Positions 7,601 through 13,403 of a DNA stretch of 13,403 nt are shown in pieces; within the stretch, counting starts at the first letter, position 1, and every line of letters starts with the position of its first letter. Below the pieces are notes generated by a model. The model had not been told where the DNA came from and did no database searches. It saw nothing but the letters and a program-made list of their open reading frames with translations. The position numbers and the translations under genes are program-made. The stretch is taken from the NCBI GenBank assembly GCA_002005505.1, contig KV908817.1:1-13403 (forward strand), read 5' to 3'. This DNA comes from Botryococcus braunii. Its lineage: Eukaryota > Chlorophyta > Trebouxiophyceae.

Positions 7601-8712
7601 ATTTTATCACTTGCCTACCACCCACGAATGATGGTCATAATGCCCTTTTGGTGGTGGTAGACCGTCTCACCAAGATGTGTAGATTGGTCCCTTGTGATTT
7701 TCATTGTTCGGCAGAGGATGTAGCGCGCCTCCTCTCTACTGCTGTGTTCAGCATCTTTGGGGTACCCGAAACACTGATTTCTGATAGGGACCCTCGTTTC
7801 ACATCCCAGTGGTTTCAAACCTGGTGTAAATCCATTGGGATCAAACAGTGCAAGTCCTCACCTTACCATCCTCAGACGGATGGACAAACCGAACGCATGA
7901 ATAGGGTAGTGGAAGACATGCTAAGACACTTTGTGAACCCAAGGGGTTCTGACTGGGACACCTTTATCCCTGCAGCGCAACTTGCAATCAATAACGCATA
8001 CCAACACAGCATCAAATCGACACCCTTCTTTGTCAATTTTGGCAGACATCCCCGAGTCCCCGGGTCATTAGCAAACGATCTGCCAAGTCCCCCTAGTGCT
8101 CCTGGCACTTCTGCCCTGCTAGCCTCTCATTTGCATGATGCAAACATATTGTTGAAAGCCGCCCAAGACAGAGTTGTCGCTTGGGAGAATGCAAAGAAGC
8201 ATATTGCTTTAGCACAAGAGGCACAGCAAAAACATTACAATAAGGGCAGACGGGACATTTCTTTTGCTGTGGGTGATAAAGTGTTGTTTTCGACCCGAAA
8301 CGCTGGCCTCAAATCCACACTGTGCAGAAAATTGCTACCCAAGTGGATTGGCCCTTTCTCAATTGTCAAAGTCATCAGCCCTGTTGCCTACAAGCTCTCC
8401 TTTCCATCCCATGTGAAATGGCACAATGTTATACATGTATCTTCCTTGCGGAAGTACGTTCCGGGACGGAACCCCCCTCCTCCCTTGCCACTTATCATTG
8501 ATGGGGAAGTCAATTATGAGGTTGAGGCCATCTTGGCCCACATGAAAACCGGGAGTAGAAAAGGGAAACCTACTTTCAAATACCTCATCAAATGGGAAGG
8601 ATATGGCGCAGAGCATAACTCTTGGGAGCCAGAGAGCAACTTGGTAGGTACTTGTGATAGCCTTTTGTCACCCTACAAACTCTCTCACGGGCTTGATAGC
8701 TGGGAGGGGTAG
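4429..8712 (+). CDS. Chromovirus pol polyprotein (PR-RT-RH-IN-chromodomain)
   Basis: The frame is open for 1427 codons; the first 50 or so overlap capsid sequence in another frame, so real pol sequence starts near 4586 (RGG/asparagine-rich linker). Positions count from 4429. Protease: LDTQAS at 210-215, where families have D-[ST]-G, and DILYLGRDWL downstream. Reverse transcriptase: first catalytic Asp D477 (SLDLHSGY) and YLDD at 539-542. RNase H: D688 (TDASG), the EQELCA block and TDHHP. Integrase: zinc finger H988-x6-H995-x29-C1025-x2-C1028; catalytic D1058, D1119, E1155 (D,D35E); WIGPF of the GPY/F module. Chromodomain: about 1361-1405 with aromatic cage Y1363, W1389, Y1392, and W1399 of SWEPESN. 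The enzyme set copies genomic RNA and integrates the DNA; the chromodomain is known in this family to steer integration to methylated histone H3. Stop TAG at 8710. Confidence 0.93.
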   Translation: MYCVLYAPPVLVWKAQPNHQKTHGRTQVMAILVMVHQRGEASLLPSFFLLLPRGGSTHRGSYQNRGGFNHNRHWQADGPTTPNNNQANSNNGNHGHDNKRRRTAFQYLRENKVASPHLCALSARSQGNATQLASSCDVSCNMPSSSNLNKSILKPHSTARDLRNAVDCSKQSLRLGDNSQFSRVFASKYEPSFDMSAPGSIAGQQINVKLDTQASTSYLPSHIAAKVGVCLGTPDRTLQASVADGHKLNMYGIYECVFQLQGQNLKASCIVADLPGDILYLGRDWLTTMGARLDFVDGCFSLQVGKDKLVFKAEEDSPETIQGIGSVLCALNLNGPSDLHQRLSSVNPLIADLLREFEDLFPGSLPAGLPPYRGTHHVIDLDPNIPIKPGYTPRHSPKEKAAIEANILQLLALGLIEDSTHPFSAPVLLVEKKDGSLRMVVDYRKLNSATIKNSTPLPRLDETLDELAGAKYFTSLDLHSGYHQLRIDDSDVPKTSFKTHMGQFQFKVLPFGLSNAPATFQTAMNRVFAKYLHKFVVIYLDDIMIYSKTKEEHLKHLQLVFQLLRDNRFYLKLSKCSFMEDWTLFLGYYVGPEGIKPDPAKISAVKDWPIPSNVTEVRAFLGLCNFFRRFVQGFSALALPLVNLTKKHAVFRWTIACHEGFEGLKTALTEAPILQAPDPSLPYTLVTDASGFGMGAVLLQNDKPIAYLSKRFSAAEMNYSVSEQELCATIYALKAWRHYLEGCDGLTIITDHHPNTFFQGTPVLSRRQARWYETLQRFHFSWKYEPGHTNVADPLSRCSNLLNTVAEHRQHILAAFTRAQARAADLDHATLSGQQSGPVTSAPFQNTILVQDKSISHSKPNLPVTVPGCASHLQSNDLQVQSHPTTVECEVFSSDLGFSIPNELNQHLSGKFRSHSIHFPSELQLPGPPLLDKLKRAYQKDPKFSMTSTTDKLKFHDGFWWKTVKQGHQRIVVPCDSEVKCGLIAEFHDTPSYGHMGSKRTLEVLQRHFTWPGMVGDVKRFISSCDSCQRNKPDTAGPKGLLRPLPIPDKPWNSLSFDFITCLPPTNDGHNALLVVVDRLTKMCRLVPCDFHCSAEDVARLLSTAVFSIFGVPETLISDRDPRFTSQWFQTWCKSIGIKQCKSSPYHPQTDGQTERMNRVVEDMLRHFVNPRGSDWDTFIPAAQLAINNAYQHSIKSTPFFVNFGRHPRVPGSLANDLPSPPSAPGTSALLASHLHDANILLKAAQDRVVAWENAKKHIALAQEAQQKHYNKGRRDISFAVGDKVLFSTRNAGLKSTLCRKLLPKWIGPFSIVKVISPVAYKLSFPSHVKWHNVIHVSSLRKYVPGRNPPPPLPLIIDGEVNYEVEAILAHMKTGSRKGKPTFKYLIKWEGYGAEHNSWEPESNLVGTCDSLLSPYKLSHGLDSWEG

Positions 8713-8789
8713 GGCATCCAAGGGCATCCGGGAATCCTTACTGGGGACCCTCTCTGTGTGTCTCAAGGATTTGGCAAACGTTGCCGAGT

Positions 8790-8790
<1 letters not shown>

Positions 8791-8821
<31 letters not shown>
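8791..8821 (+). repeat. Internal A31 homopolymer
   Basis: Thirty-one consecutive A residues lie 78 bp after the pol stop and about 500 bp before the 3' LTR. No target duplication flanks it, so it does not look like the tail of a separate inserted retroelement. Confidence 0.95.
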
Positions 8822-8823
<2 letters not shown>

Positions 8824-8896
8824 TGACCTTGGGTTGGCACGTGACCAGGGACATCACGGGACGCCGTCGTTCCTGCAGCACGGACAACCCAGACTC

Positions 8897-8923
8897 AGCG
8901 TGGATCCTGATCAAATCCACGCT
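8897..8923 (+). other. Perfect hairpin in chromovirus 3' region
   Basis: AGCGTGGAT (8897-8905) pairs perfectly with ATCCACGCT (8915-8923). The 9-nt loop carries the palindrome TGATCA. In an RNA genome a self-complementary loop of this kind could allow dimer contact, but that is only an idea. Confidence 0.7.
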
Positions 8924-9157
8924 CGCATGCCCAAATGTGGGGCATAACATGGTTCCCAAGGTGAACCAAGATGGAAGCGCACCATCTTTATTTGGCTCGC
9001 AGCACTTCAGGAGATCACCCAAATGGGAAATTCCGGACTGAAGTGGGCTGAAGCCCTGGTTGTGTAGGAGTAGTACACCCCAGTAACTTAACCCAGTGTC
9101 ATGGCAGTAAGGGTCGTTCCCTTACTGATTTCCCTCGGTGGCTAACTAATTACAGCA

Positions 9158-9185
9158 CCGTGCACGTGAACGTGCCGTGCACGTG
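9158..9185 (+). promoter_or_regulatory. Paired CCGTGCACGTG repeats containing CACGTG
   Basis: CCGTGCACGTG occurs at 9158-9168 and 9175-9185. Each copy contains the palindromic G-box core CACGTG, bound in plants by bHLH and bZIP factors. They lie about 145 bp before the 3' LTR, inside the transcribed element, so a regulatory role is uncertain. Confidence 0.4.
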
Positions 9186-9314
9186 TAGACATGTCGCATT
9201 CACAAGTCCCTGGCTAGGTTGTCATGGTATGAGACATGTACAGCTTCAGTCGTACTGCCATTTGTATCCTGTTAGTGCCCATTTCAGGCAGTTACCGAAG
9301 GGGGGACGCGACTT

Positions 9315-9327
9315 AAGGGGGGGGAGA
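9315..9327 (+). other. Polypurine tract before 3' LTR
   Basis: AAGGGGGGGGAGA directly precedes TGTAACGG of the 3' LTR, the required position for priming plus-strand DNA. Confidence 0.9.
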
Positions 9328-9615
9328 TGTAACGGTCTTCTCGTATTGCTGTAGTCATAGCTTCCGCCTGTGACATGTGGGGATTCTACTCGTTACCCGT
9401 TACAAGTGCTCCACCGGCTCTTGGCGGGATATTCCTAGCTGGCTCCTATGTACCTCCTATCGGGGGGGTACTCGCCCGAGCCTATGGAGGGAAGTAGGGC
9501 GCCATGCTATGGCATTGGGCATTGATTACTGACTCAGAGAGTAATCTTACTTGTAACGAGCTCCGTGTCTCAACTATTATTCCCTTTCTCTTCCCTTGCA
9601 TTGCTGAGTACTACA
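9328..9615 (+). repeat. 3' LTR (288 bp)
   Basis: It is identical to the 5' LTR except for T at 9338 against C at 2894, and is followed by the CCAGG target duplication. Confidence 0.95.
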
Positions 9616-9620
9616 CCAGG
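9616..9620. repeat. Target-site duplication CCAGG, right copy
   Basis: This is the partner of the CCAGG at 2879-2883. Together they show that the element at 2884-9615 is a complete single insertion, not a rearranged fragment. Confidence 0.95.
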
Positions 9621-9647
9621 AGCAGATGCACCAGCTGACCCACTCAT
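9616..9647 (-). pseudogene. Ty1/copia gag N-terminus, severed by chromovirus insertion
   Basis: The minus strand has ATG at 9647-9645 followed by codons for MSGSAGASAP. After the chromovirus and one copy of the CCAGG target are skipped, the frame continues without a break at 2883 into GGATGTGVAAAVQHV. An in-frame TGA lies 15 bases upstream of the ATG (9665-9663), which makes this ATG a plausible original start. It shows that gag was open at this point when the chromovirus inserted. Confidence 0.7.
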
Positions 9648-9832
9648 GAAGGCAATCTGTGATCAAATTCAGCAGCTAATGACTTAAGGATCTCAATTAC
9701 AATCAACAAGCGATACAGCGATGTATTCAACGGACGTTCAATGCCAGAGTTTGACAGCTCTTCAGCTTCTTTATGTAGTGAACCAACCCAATACCTGTGC
9801 TGTTCAAAATTCAATTCCCAGAACTTTCAAGC
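9648..9832. other. Unassigned sequence upstream of the copia gag start
   Basis: On the minus strand this lies just 5' of the copia gag ATG and should contain copia leader or LTR sequence. I find no recognisable LTR end or primer-binding site, so the copia boundary cannot be placed. Confidence 0.4.
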
Positions 9833-10134
9833 TTAGTCAACCAAGGGCTCCTTAAACGGTCGATATGGATACTTTACTTCACTTCCAATGCGTACGTTTG
9901 TTTGTGTTTCTTTCCAGGCAAGTCCAATGTCACAATATCGTTCAAATAGATAACAGGCACGATCGATGGCCGATGCAACATGCACTAACGGGACTTTCCC
10001 AACAAAATTCTTTTCGCACGCGTCACAGCAGAAGCATCCTCTGCGGAGATGTTCAACGTCAAAGAGGGTGGCGTTCGCTCGCTGCGCCTCTAAGCGTCGA
10101 GACCCCATGGATGTGGGCCCATAACCATTGTGAT
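9833..10134 (-). CDS. Hypothetical exon or short ORF, cysteine-rich
   Basis: A minus-strand frame is open across this stretch, with ATG at 10108-10106, and ends TAA at 9835-9833 (91 codons from the ATG). The product contains MGSRRLEAQRAN, the cysteine cluster RGCFCCDACEKNF and a longer mixed stretch (ASAIDRACYLFERYCDIGL). I recognise no family. Its right end is the acceptor of a 51-nt GT-AG intron (10185-10135). The open frame does not agree with the only open frame of the upstream exons, so splicing onto them would not give one protein. It may be an exon with its own start, the 3' end of a non-coding transcript, or chance, and it might lie in the leader or LTR of the neighbouring copia element. 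Confidence that it is coding is low. Confidence 0.25.
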
Positions 10135-10185
10135 CTGCAAAGATCCAAAGGTGTTAGATTAATCATAAATGATGACTATACTCAC
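10135..10185 (-). other. 51-nt intron, copy 1
   Basis: The minus strand reads GTGAGTATAG at the donor and TTTGCAG at the acceptor. It is identical to 10390-10440 in copy 2. The next exon would begin at 10134 (ATCACAATGG). Confidence 0.6.
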
Positions 10186-10346
10186 AAGTATATCATCCAT
10201 GTACTTAATCAGTTTGACCAAGACATACATAGTCGACAGCGTCAAACTGATGAACAATTCACGTACAGCAATTGCTGAGAGAAAGAAAGCAATTCACATG
10301 AGTCCATTCAGGAGTCGGCTTAACAAGCCAAAGAGATCGAATGACT
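10135..10346 (-). pseudogene. Intron-free tandem copy of an exon cluster (copy 1)
   Basis: All 212 nt of this segment occur in the same order and without a substitution in copy 2 (10390-10805), which contains three extra blocks of 92, 85 and 27 nt. The 92- and 85-nt blocks are canonical minus-strand GT-AG introns. Here the exons are joined exactly at those splice sites, at 10260|10259 and 10198|10197. A third intron of 51 nt (10185-10135, GTGAGT...TTTGCAG) is retained. Reading down the minus strand, an open frame crosses both joints and includes AIAVRELFISLTLSTMYVL and KLIKYMDDIL; I do not recognise the protein. The pattern is that of a partly spliced RNA copied back into DNA beside its source. 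An assembly chimera with cDNA would give the same picture. Confidence 0.7.
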
Positions 10347-10389
10347 TACAAACTACTGCCGAACGAACACACACATTAACTAGTCTTAC
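10347..10389 (-). other. 43-nt junction between the two tandem copies
   Basis: Reading the minus strand, copy 2 ends at an intron acceptor CAG. The junction starts GTAAGACTAG, itself a good donor, and ends TTTGTA just before the AGTCATTCG that begins copy 1. Both edges therefore fall at splice-like signals. The junction sequence occurs nowhere else in the window. Confidence 0.5.
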
Positions 10390-10440
10390 CTGCAAAGATC
10401 CAAAGGTGTTAGATTAATCATAAATGATGACTATACTCAC
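10390..10440 (-). other. 51-nt intron, copy 2
   Basis: GTGAGTATAG...TTTGCAG on the minus strand, identical to the copy 1 intron. It is followed directly by GTAAGA, so acceptor and donor touch with no exon between them. Confidence 0.5.
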
Positions 10441-10452
10441 AAGTATATCATC

Positions 10453-10537
10453 CTGTGAACACAGTAACACCTTTAGTTCATTGCATATGCTGAACCTTAT
10501 CTATAAGCACCCCTCAGCCGTCACATAGCTGACTGAC
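10453..10537 (-). other. 85-nt intron, copy 2
   Basis: The minus strand reads GTCAGTCAGC at the donor and TGTTCACAG at the acceptor. The intron is missing without trace at 10198|10197 in copy 1. Confidence 0.75.
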
Positions 10538-10599
10538 CATGTACTTAATCAGTTTGACCAAGACATACATAGTCGACAGCGTCAAACTGATGAACAATT

Positions 10600-10691
10600 C
10601 TGCAACATTCACATAACCATATTAGTCTCTGATCATCAAAACGGCACTTATGGCCGTGATCAAAAACATGACCGGCAGAGCCCCGACTTAC
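10600..10691 (-). other. 92-nt intron, copy 2
   Basis: The minus strand reads GTAAGTCGGGG at the donor and GAATGTTGCAG at the acceptor, both close to consensus. The intron is missing exactly at 10260|10259 in copy 1. Confidence 0.8.
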
Positions 10692-10805
10692 CACGTACAG
10701 CAATTGCTTCCACAGAAGTTACTCACAACAAGTGAGAGAGAAAGAAAGCAATTCACATGAGTCCATTCAGGAGTCGGCTTAACAAGCCAAAGAGATCGAA
10801 TGACT

Positions 10806-11142
10806 GCCTGGTGGTCCGGGTTCTCTAGCTATCTGTACTCAGATCAGCGCGTGGGAAACGCGCTGTCCAGCACTGCTACTGGCCTTTTTCACGAACATTA
10901 GGACATGCTCAGGGTTCCTATCCACAGAATTTGGACCCTTATCCTACAGTAACACATTTATTAACTCTAGATGCATGTCTTCCAACCACTAAAGGCTAGA
11001 AGGTATTTACAGCCATAGAATAAATATCCCTTAATGCATTAATACTCATAGATTGATCGTTCATAGCCATTGTCAAGATGTCTTTACCTTGAGTTAACTG
11101 CTTGGTTAACTTACAGCTAATTTTTACATGTGATTGTACCTT
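10806..11142. other. Unassigned intergenic sequence
   Basis: No open frame, repeat or RNA gene can be supported here. The minus strand should hold whatever precedes the exon cluster, but no further exon matching the copies is visible. Confidence 0.5.
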
Positions 11143-11194
11143 CACACACGCACGCACGCACGCACGTGCACGCACGTGCACGCACGCACGCACG
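11143..11194. repeat. (CGCA)n tract
   Basis: An imperfect CACG/CGCA tetranucleotide array of 52 nt contains two GTGCACG interruptions. Alternating purine-pyrimidine sequence of this type can adopt Z-DNA. Confidence 0.9.
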
Positions 11195-11228
11195 TTAATT
11201 AACATGACATAATGAAGTACAAAACCCA

Positions 11229-11302
11229 ACAGAGAGAGAGGTGGGGGGGAGGGGAGAGACAGAGTGTGAAAGAGAGGGGGAGAAAGGGGAGGGAGGGAGG
11301 GG
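11229..11302 (+). repeat. Purine-rich GA/G tract
   Basis: A nearly pure G/A stretch ends in GGGAGGGAGGGG directly before the first CA array. Confidence 0.85.
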
Positions 11303-11303
11303 T

Positions 11304-11304
<1 letters not shown>

Positions 11305-11362
<58 letters not shown>
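11305..11362. repeat. (CA)29 microsatellite
   Basis: A perfect CA array of 58 nt, separated from the next CA array by 16 nt of non-repeat sequence. Confidence 0.95.
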
Positions 11363-11364
<2 letters not shown>

Positions 11365-11377
11365 CACCAACCCACAT

Positions 11378-11378
<1 letters not shown>

Positions 11379-11454
<76 letters not shown>
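11379..11454. repeat. (CA)38 microsatellite
   Basis: A perfect CA array of 76 nt. Open frames across it (poly-Thr-His, poly-Cys-Val) are artefacts of the dinucleotide. Confidence 0.95.
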
Positions 11455-11455
<1 letters not shown>

Positions 11456-11925
11456 CGGTGCCCCATTGGCAGGGAGCCGCACACGGCGGAAGTTGACTTT
11501 TATTTTGCTGAAGCCGACAGTTGGCTGAGCACCTGAGGCCTTTCGTACTGTCTAATACTGAAACACCTCTAAATCACTGAAACGAACTACATCTCGGTCC
11601 TGCGGAGCCAGGAGCCTCCGTTCAGGACCACTGGGGCTGGACAGTTCTAAAGAGGGGACGTGACTATTCGGGCATCGGGGGCCTGAGACTGATATATGTC
11701 ACTTTTTCCTTTTCAGGGGGGAACCTTACCATAGTGGGAGTCCAGTGGACTCAGTCCACATTCCTGGCCTAGTCGGAGCCTCAATTCGGAGGGACTCCTG
11801 CGTCCTCCTGCGTCGGCACAGCCGCCATCGTTGGGAGGTCAACCCAAGGGAAACATGCAACTTGAATGTTTCTCTTCCCTCACGCCCGTCTAATCGGGCC
11901 CAGCTGTAGAATAGAAAGAAAAATA
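11455..11925. other. Unassigned intergenic sequence
   Basis: Unique-looking DNA with no supportable gene. A pyrimidine run ending in AG (TTTTTCCTTTTCAG near 11704-11717) resembles a splice acceptor, but no exon can be built on it. Confidence 0.5.
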
Positions 11926-12085
11926 TCCTAACCGTACACCATGCATCCTGCATGTGGGTACGCGGAATCCAAGAGCCGTGAACAACCGTGACGGTGAAAT
12001 ATGACTAGGTACATGACAAGGAAAGGTACGGGGGGAATGACACAAAGGAGCATTGCAAGCACAAGACATGGGGGGTTAGGGGGCG
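11926..12085 (+). repeat. Dispersed repeat copy 1, leading into G-rich tract
   Basis: This resembles 12716-12865. Both have TATC-TAACC-CACCAT near the start, share TACGCGGAATC and a nearby GCAAGC, and end in GGGGGGTT running into G/GA-rich sequence. Identity is roughly 70 percent by eye over the best 70 bp, so the copies are old. Confidence 0.5.
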
Positions 12086-12098
12086 GCACCGATGCGAG

Positions 12099-12715
<617 letters not shown>

Positions 12716-12865
12716 CTATCTAACCACACACCATAACTCCGGCATGCGTGTACGCGGAATCTAGGGGCCAGAGACAAAGATGATAGTGTAAAACTCCTTG
12801 GAATGTCGTCAATTGATCACAAGGCACGGTGCAAGCGACACGAAAACGAAGGGGGGTTGGAGGGA
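12716..12865 (+). repeat. Dispersed repeat copy 2, leading into G/GA tract
   Basis: The diverged partner of 11926-12085. It shares TACGCGGAATC and GCAAGC and ends in GGGGGGTTGG before the terminal purine tract. Confidence 0.5.
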
Positions 12866-13105
12866 GAAAAGGGGGGGGGGGGGGGGGGGGGGGGGGGAGG
12901 GAGGGAGGGAGGGGGGGGGGGGGGGGGGAGGGAGGGGGGAGGGGGGGGGAGGGGGGAGGGAGGGAGGGAGGGAGGGAGGGAGGGAGGGGGGGGAGAAGTA
13001 GTGGAGGTAAAGATAAAGGGAGTGCTCTAGACAGGGGGGGGGGTAGAGAGAGAGAGCGAGAGAAAGTGGGGGGGGGGGGGGGGGGGGGGAGAGAGAGAGA
13101 GAGAG

Positions 13106-13189
<84 letters not shown>

Positions 13190-13269
13190 AGAGAGAAGGA
13201 GGGAGGGAGGGAGGGGGGGGGGGGGGGGGGGGGGGGGGAGGGGAGGGGGGGGGAGAGAGAGGGGGAGGA

Positions 13270-13367
<98 letters not shown>

Positions 13368-13403
13368 GGGGGGGGGGGGGGGGGGGAGGAGGAGGGAGGA
13401 GAG
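12859..13403 (+). repeat. Polypurine G/GA tract running off the window
   Basis: The plus strand is almost free of pyrimidines. After the T at 13067 there is none for the last 336 nt. It consists of long G runs, GGGA repeats and (GA)n. Such sequence can form triplex DNA and G-quadruplexes and is prone to sequencing error. Confidence 0.95.

Larger units (their letters stand above)
8713..9314 (+). other. 3' non-coding region of the chromovirus
   Basis: About 600 bp between the pol stop and the polypurine tract hold no credible protein frame. The stretch includes a short direct repeat AGGGCATCC (8711-8719, 8722-8730), the A31 tract, a perfect 9-bp-stem hairpin, and a pair of CCGTGCACGTG repeats. 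Long 3' non-coding regions occur in several chromovirus groups; the function here is unknown. Confidence 0.7.
2884..9615 (+). mobile_element. Full-length Ty3/gypsy chromovirus, 6732 bp
   Basis: The element is bounded by two 288-bp LTRs (TGTAACGG...ACTACA) and a 5-bp target duplication. It contains gag, pol with a C-terminal chromodomain, a 3' non-coding stretch of about 600 bp with an internal A31 tract, and a polypurine tract. The LTRs differ at one position (C at 2894, T at 9338). As LTRs are identical at insertion, it integrated recently relative to everything around it. Pol is one uninterrupted frame, but gag is broken (frame changes near 3690 and 4540-4600, TAG at 3918). It is inserted in the plus direction into a minus-strand copia gag. 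Presence of a chromodomain after the integrase places it among chromoviruses; the clade cannot be fixed without a tree. Confidence 0.95.
10390..10805 (-). pseudogene. Intron-containing exon cluster (copy 2)
   Basis: On the minus strand this is an exon ending at 10692, a 92-nt intron, a 61- or 62-nt exon (10599-10538), an 85-nt intron, a 12-nt exon (10452-10441) and a 51-nt intron ending at 10390. Donors are GTAAGT, GTCAGT and GTGAGT; acceptors are TTGCAG, TTCACAG and TTTGCAG. A 27-nt block at 10709-10735 in the first exon is absent from copy 1. At the right edge (10806) the sequence before AGTCATTCG is CCACCAGGC, giving GGCAG as a possible acceptor. The joined exons have one open frame, of about 30 residues, with no recognised domain. 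The rest of the gene is not visible, so it is a gene fragment or a non-coding transcript unit. Confidence 0.6.

Noticed and set aside
8713..8821. SINE or processed pseudogene ending in the A31 tract
   Set aside because: I see no A/B boxes upstream and no target duplication around the segment.
8654..9041. Short frames after pol containing poly-lysine, and an antisense frame with poly-phenylalanine
   Set aside because: They exist only because the A31 tract has no stop codon in those readings.
10180..10215. YMDD motif (KYMDDIL) on the minus strand of the tandem copies, suggestive of a reverse transcriptase
   Set aside because: The residues before it do not follow any RT palm pattern, the motif is split by an intron in copy 2, and no other RT motif lies near. 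It is most likely a coincidence.
12859..13403. Telomere or centromere satellite
   Set aside because: The tract is an irregular mix of G runs, GGGA and GA. It has neither a plant-type TTTAGGG-like unit nor a constant higher-order period.

Overview
The window looks like a repeat-dense intergenic stretch of a large eukaryotic genome, most likely from the green lineage. The evidence is chromodomain-bearing Ty3/gypsy elements (chromoviruses), Ty1/copia remnants, GT-AG introns and very long CA/TG and GA/G microsatellites. The mix would suit a charophyte alga or an early-diverging land plant, but the sequence alone does not fix the species. No rRNA, functional tRNA gene, CRISPR array or intact cellular gene was found.

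Layout. (1) 1-192: the N-terminal edge of a Ty1/copia reverse transcriptase on the minus strand, running off the left edge. (2) 207-1605: a minus-strand chromovirus remnant made of an LTR piece with a row of hairpins (208-312), a polypurine tract, and an integrase C-terminus with chromodomain. It is interrupted at its stop codon by a plus-strand miniature LTR element (382-1183). That element has a PBS-like site and a polypurine tract but no coding capacity, and its two LTRs differ except for a shared 37-nt tRNA-T-arm-like end. (3) 1606-1896: a plus-strand copia fragment, inverted relative to its neighbours. (4) 1893-2883 plus 9616-9647: a minus-strand copia gag-protease pseudogene, split by (5). 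(5) 2884-9615: a full-length young chromovirus. It has 288-bp LTRs differing at one base, a CCAGG target-site duplication, a long intact pol (protease, RT, RNase H, integrase, chromodomain) and a gag broken by two frame changes and a TAG.

(6) 9648-10805: non-element DNA with minus-strand exon-like sequence. Two tandem copies of the same segment lie side by side. The right copy (10390-10805) carries two GT-AG introns of 92 and 85 nt. The left copy (10135-10346) lacks both, exactly at the splice sites, and is otherwise identical over all 212 nt. This is the most unusual observation here and suggests local integration of a partly spliced RNA copy, unless it is an assembly artefact. (7) 11143-13403: microsatellite country, with (CGCA)n, (CA)29, (CA)38, (TG)68 and long G/GA tracts whose purines are always on the plus strand. 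It also holds two diverged copies of a dispersed repeat, each leading into a G-rich tract.

The history appears layered. A copia element was broken and rearranged, chromovirus pieces accumulated in it, a miniature LTR element landed in those pieces, and the full-length chromovirus later inserted into the copia gag.
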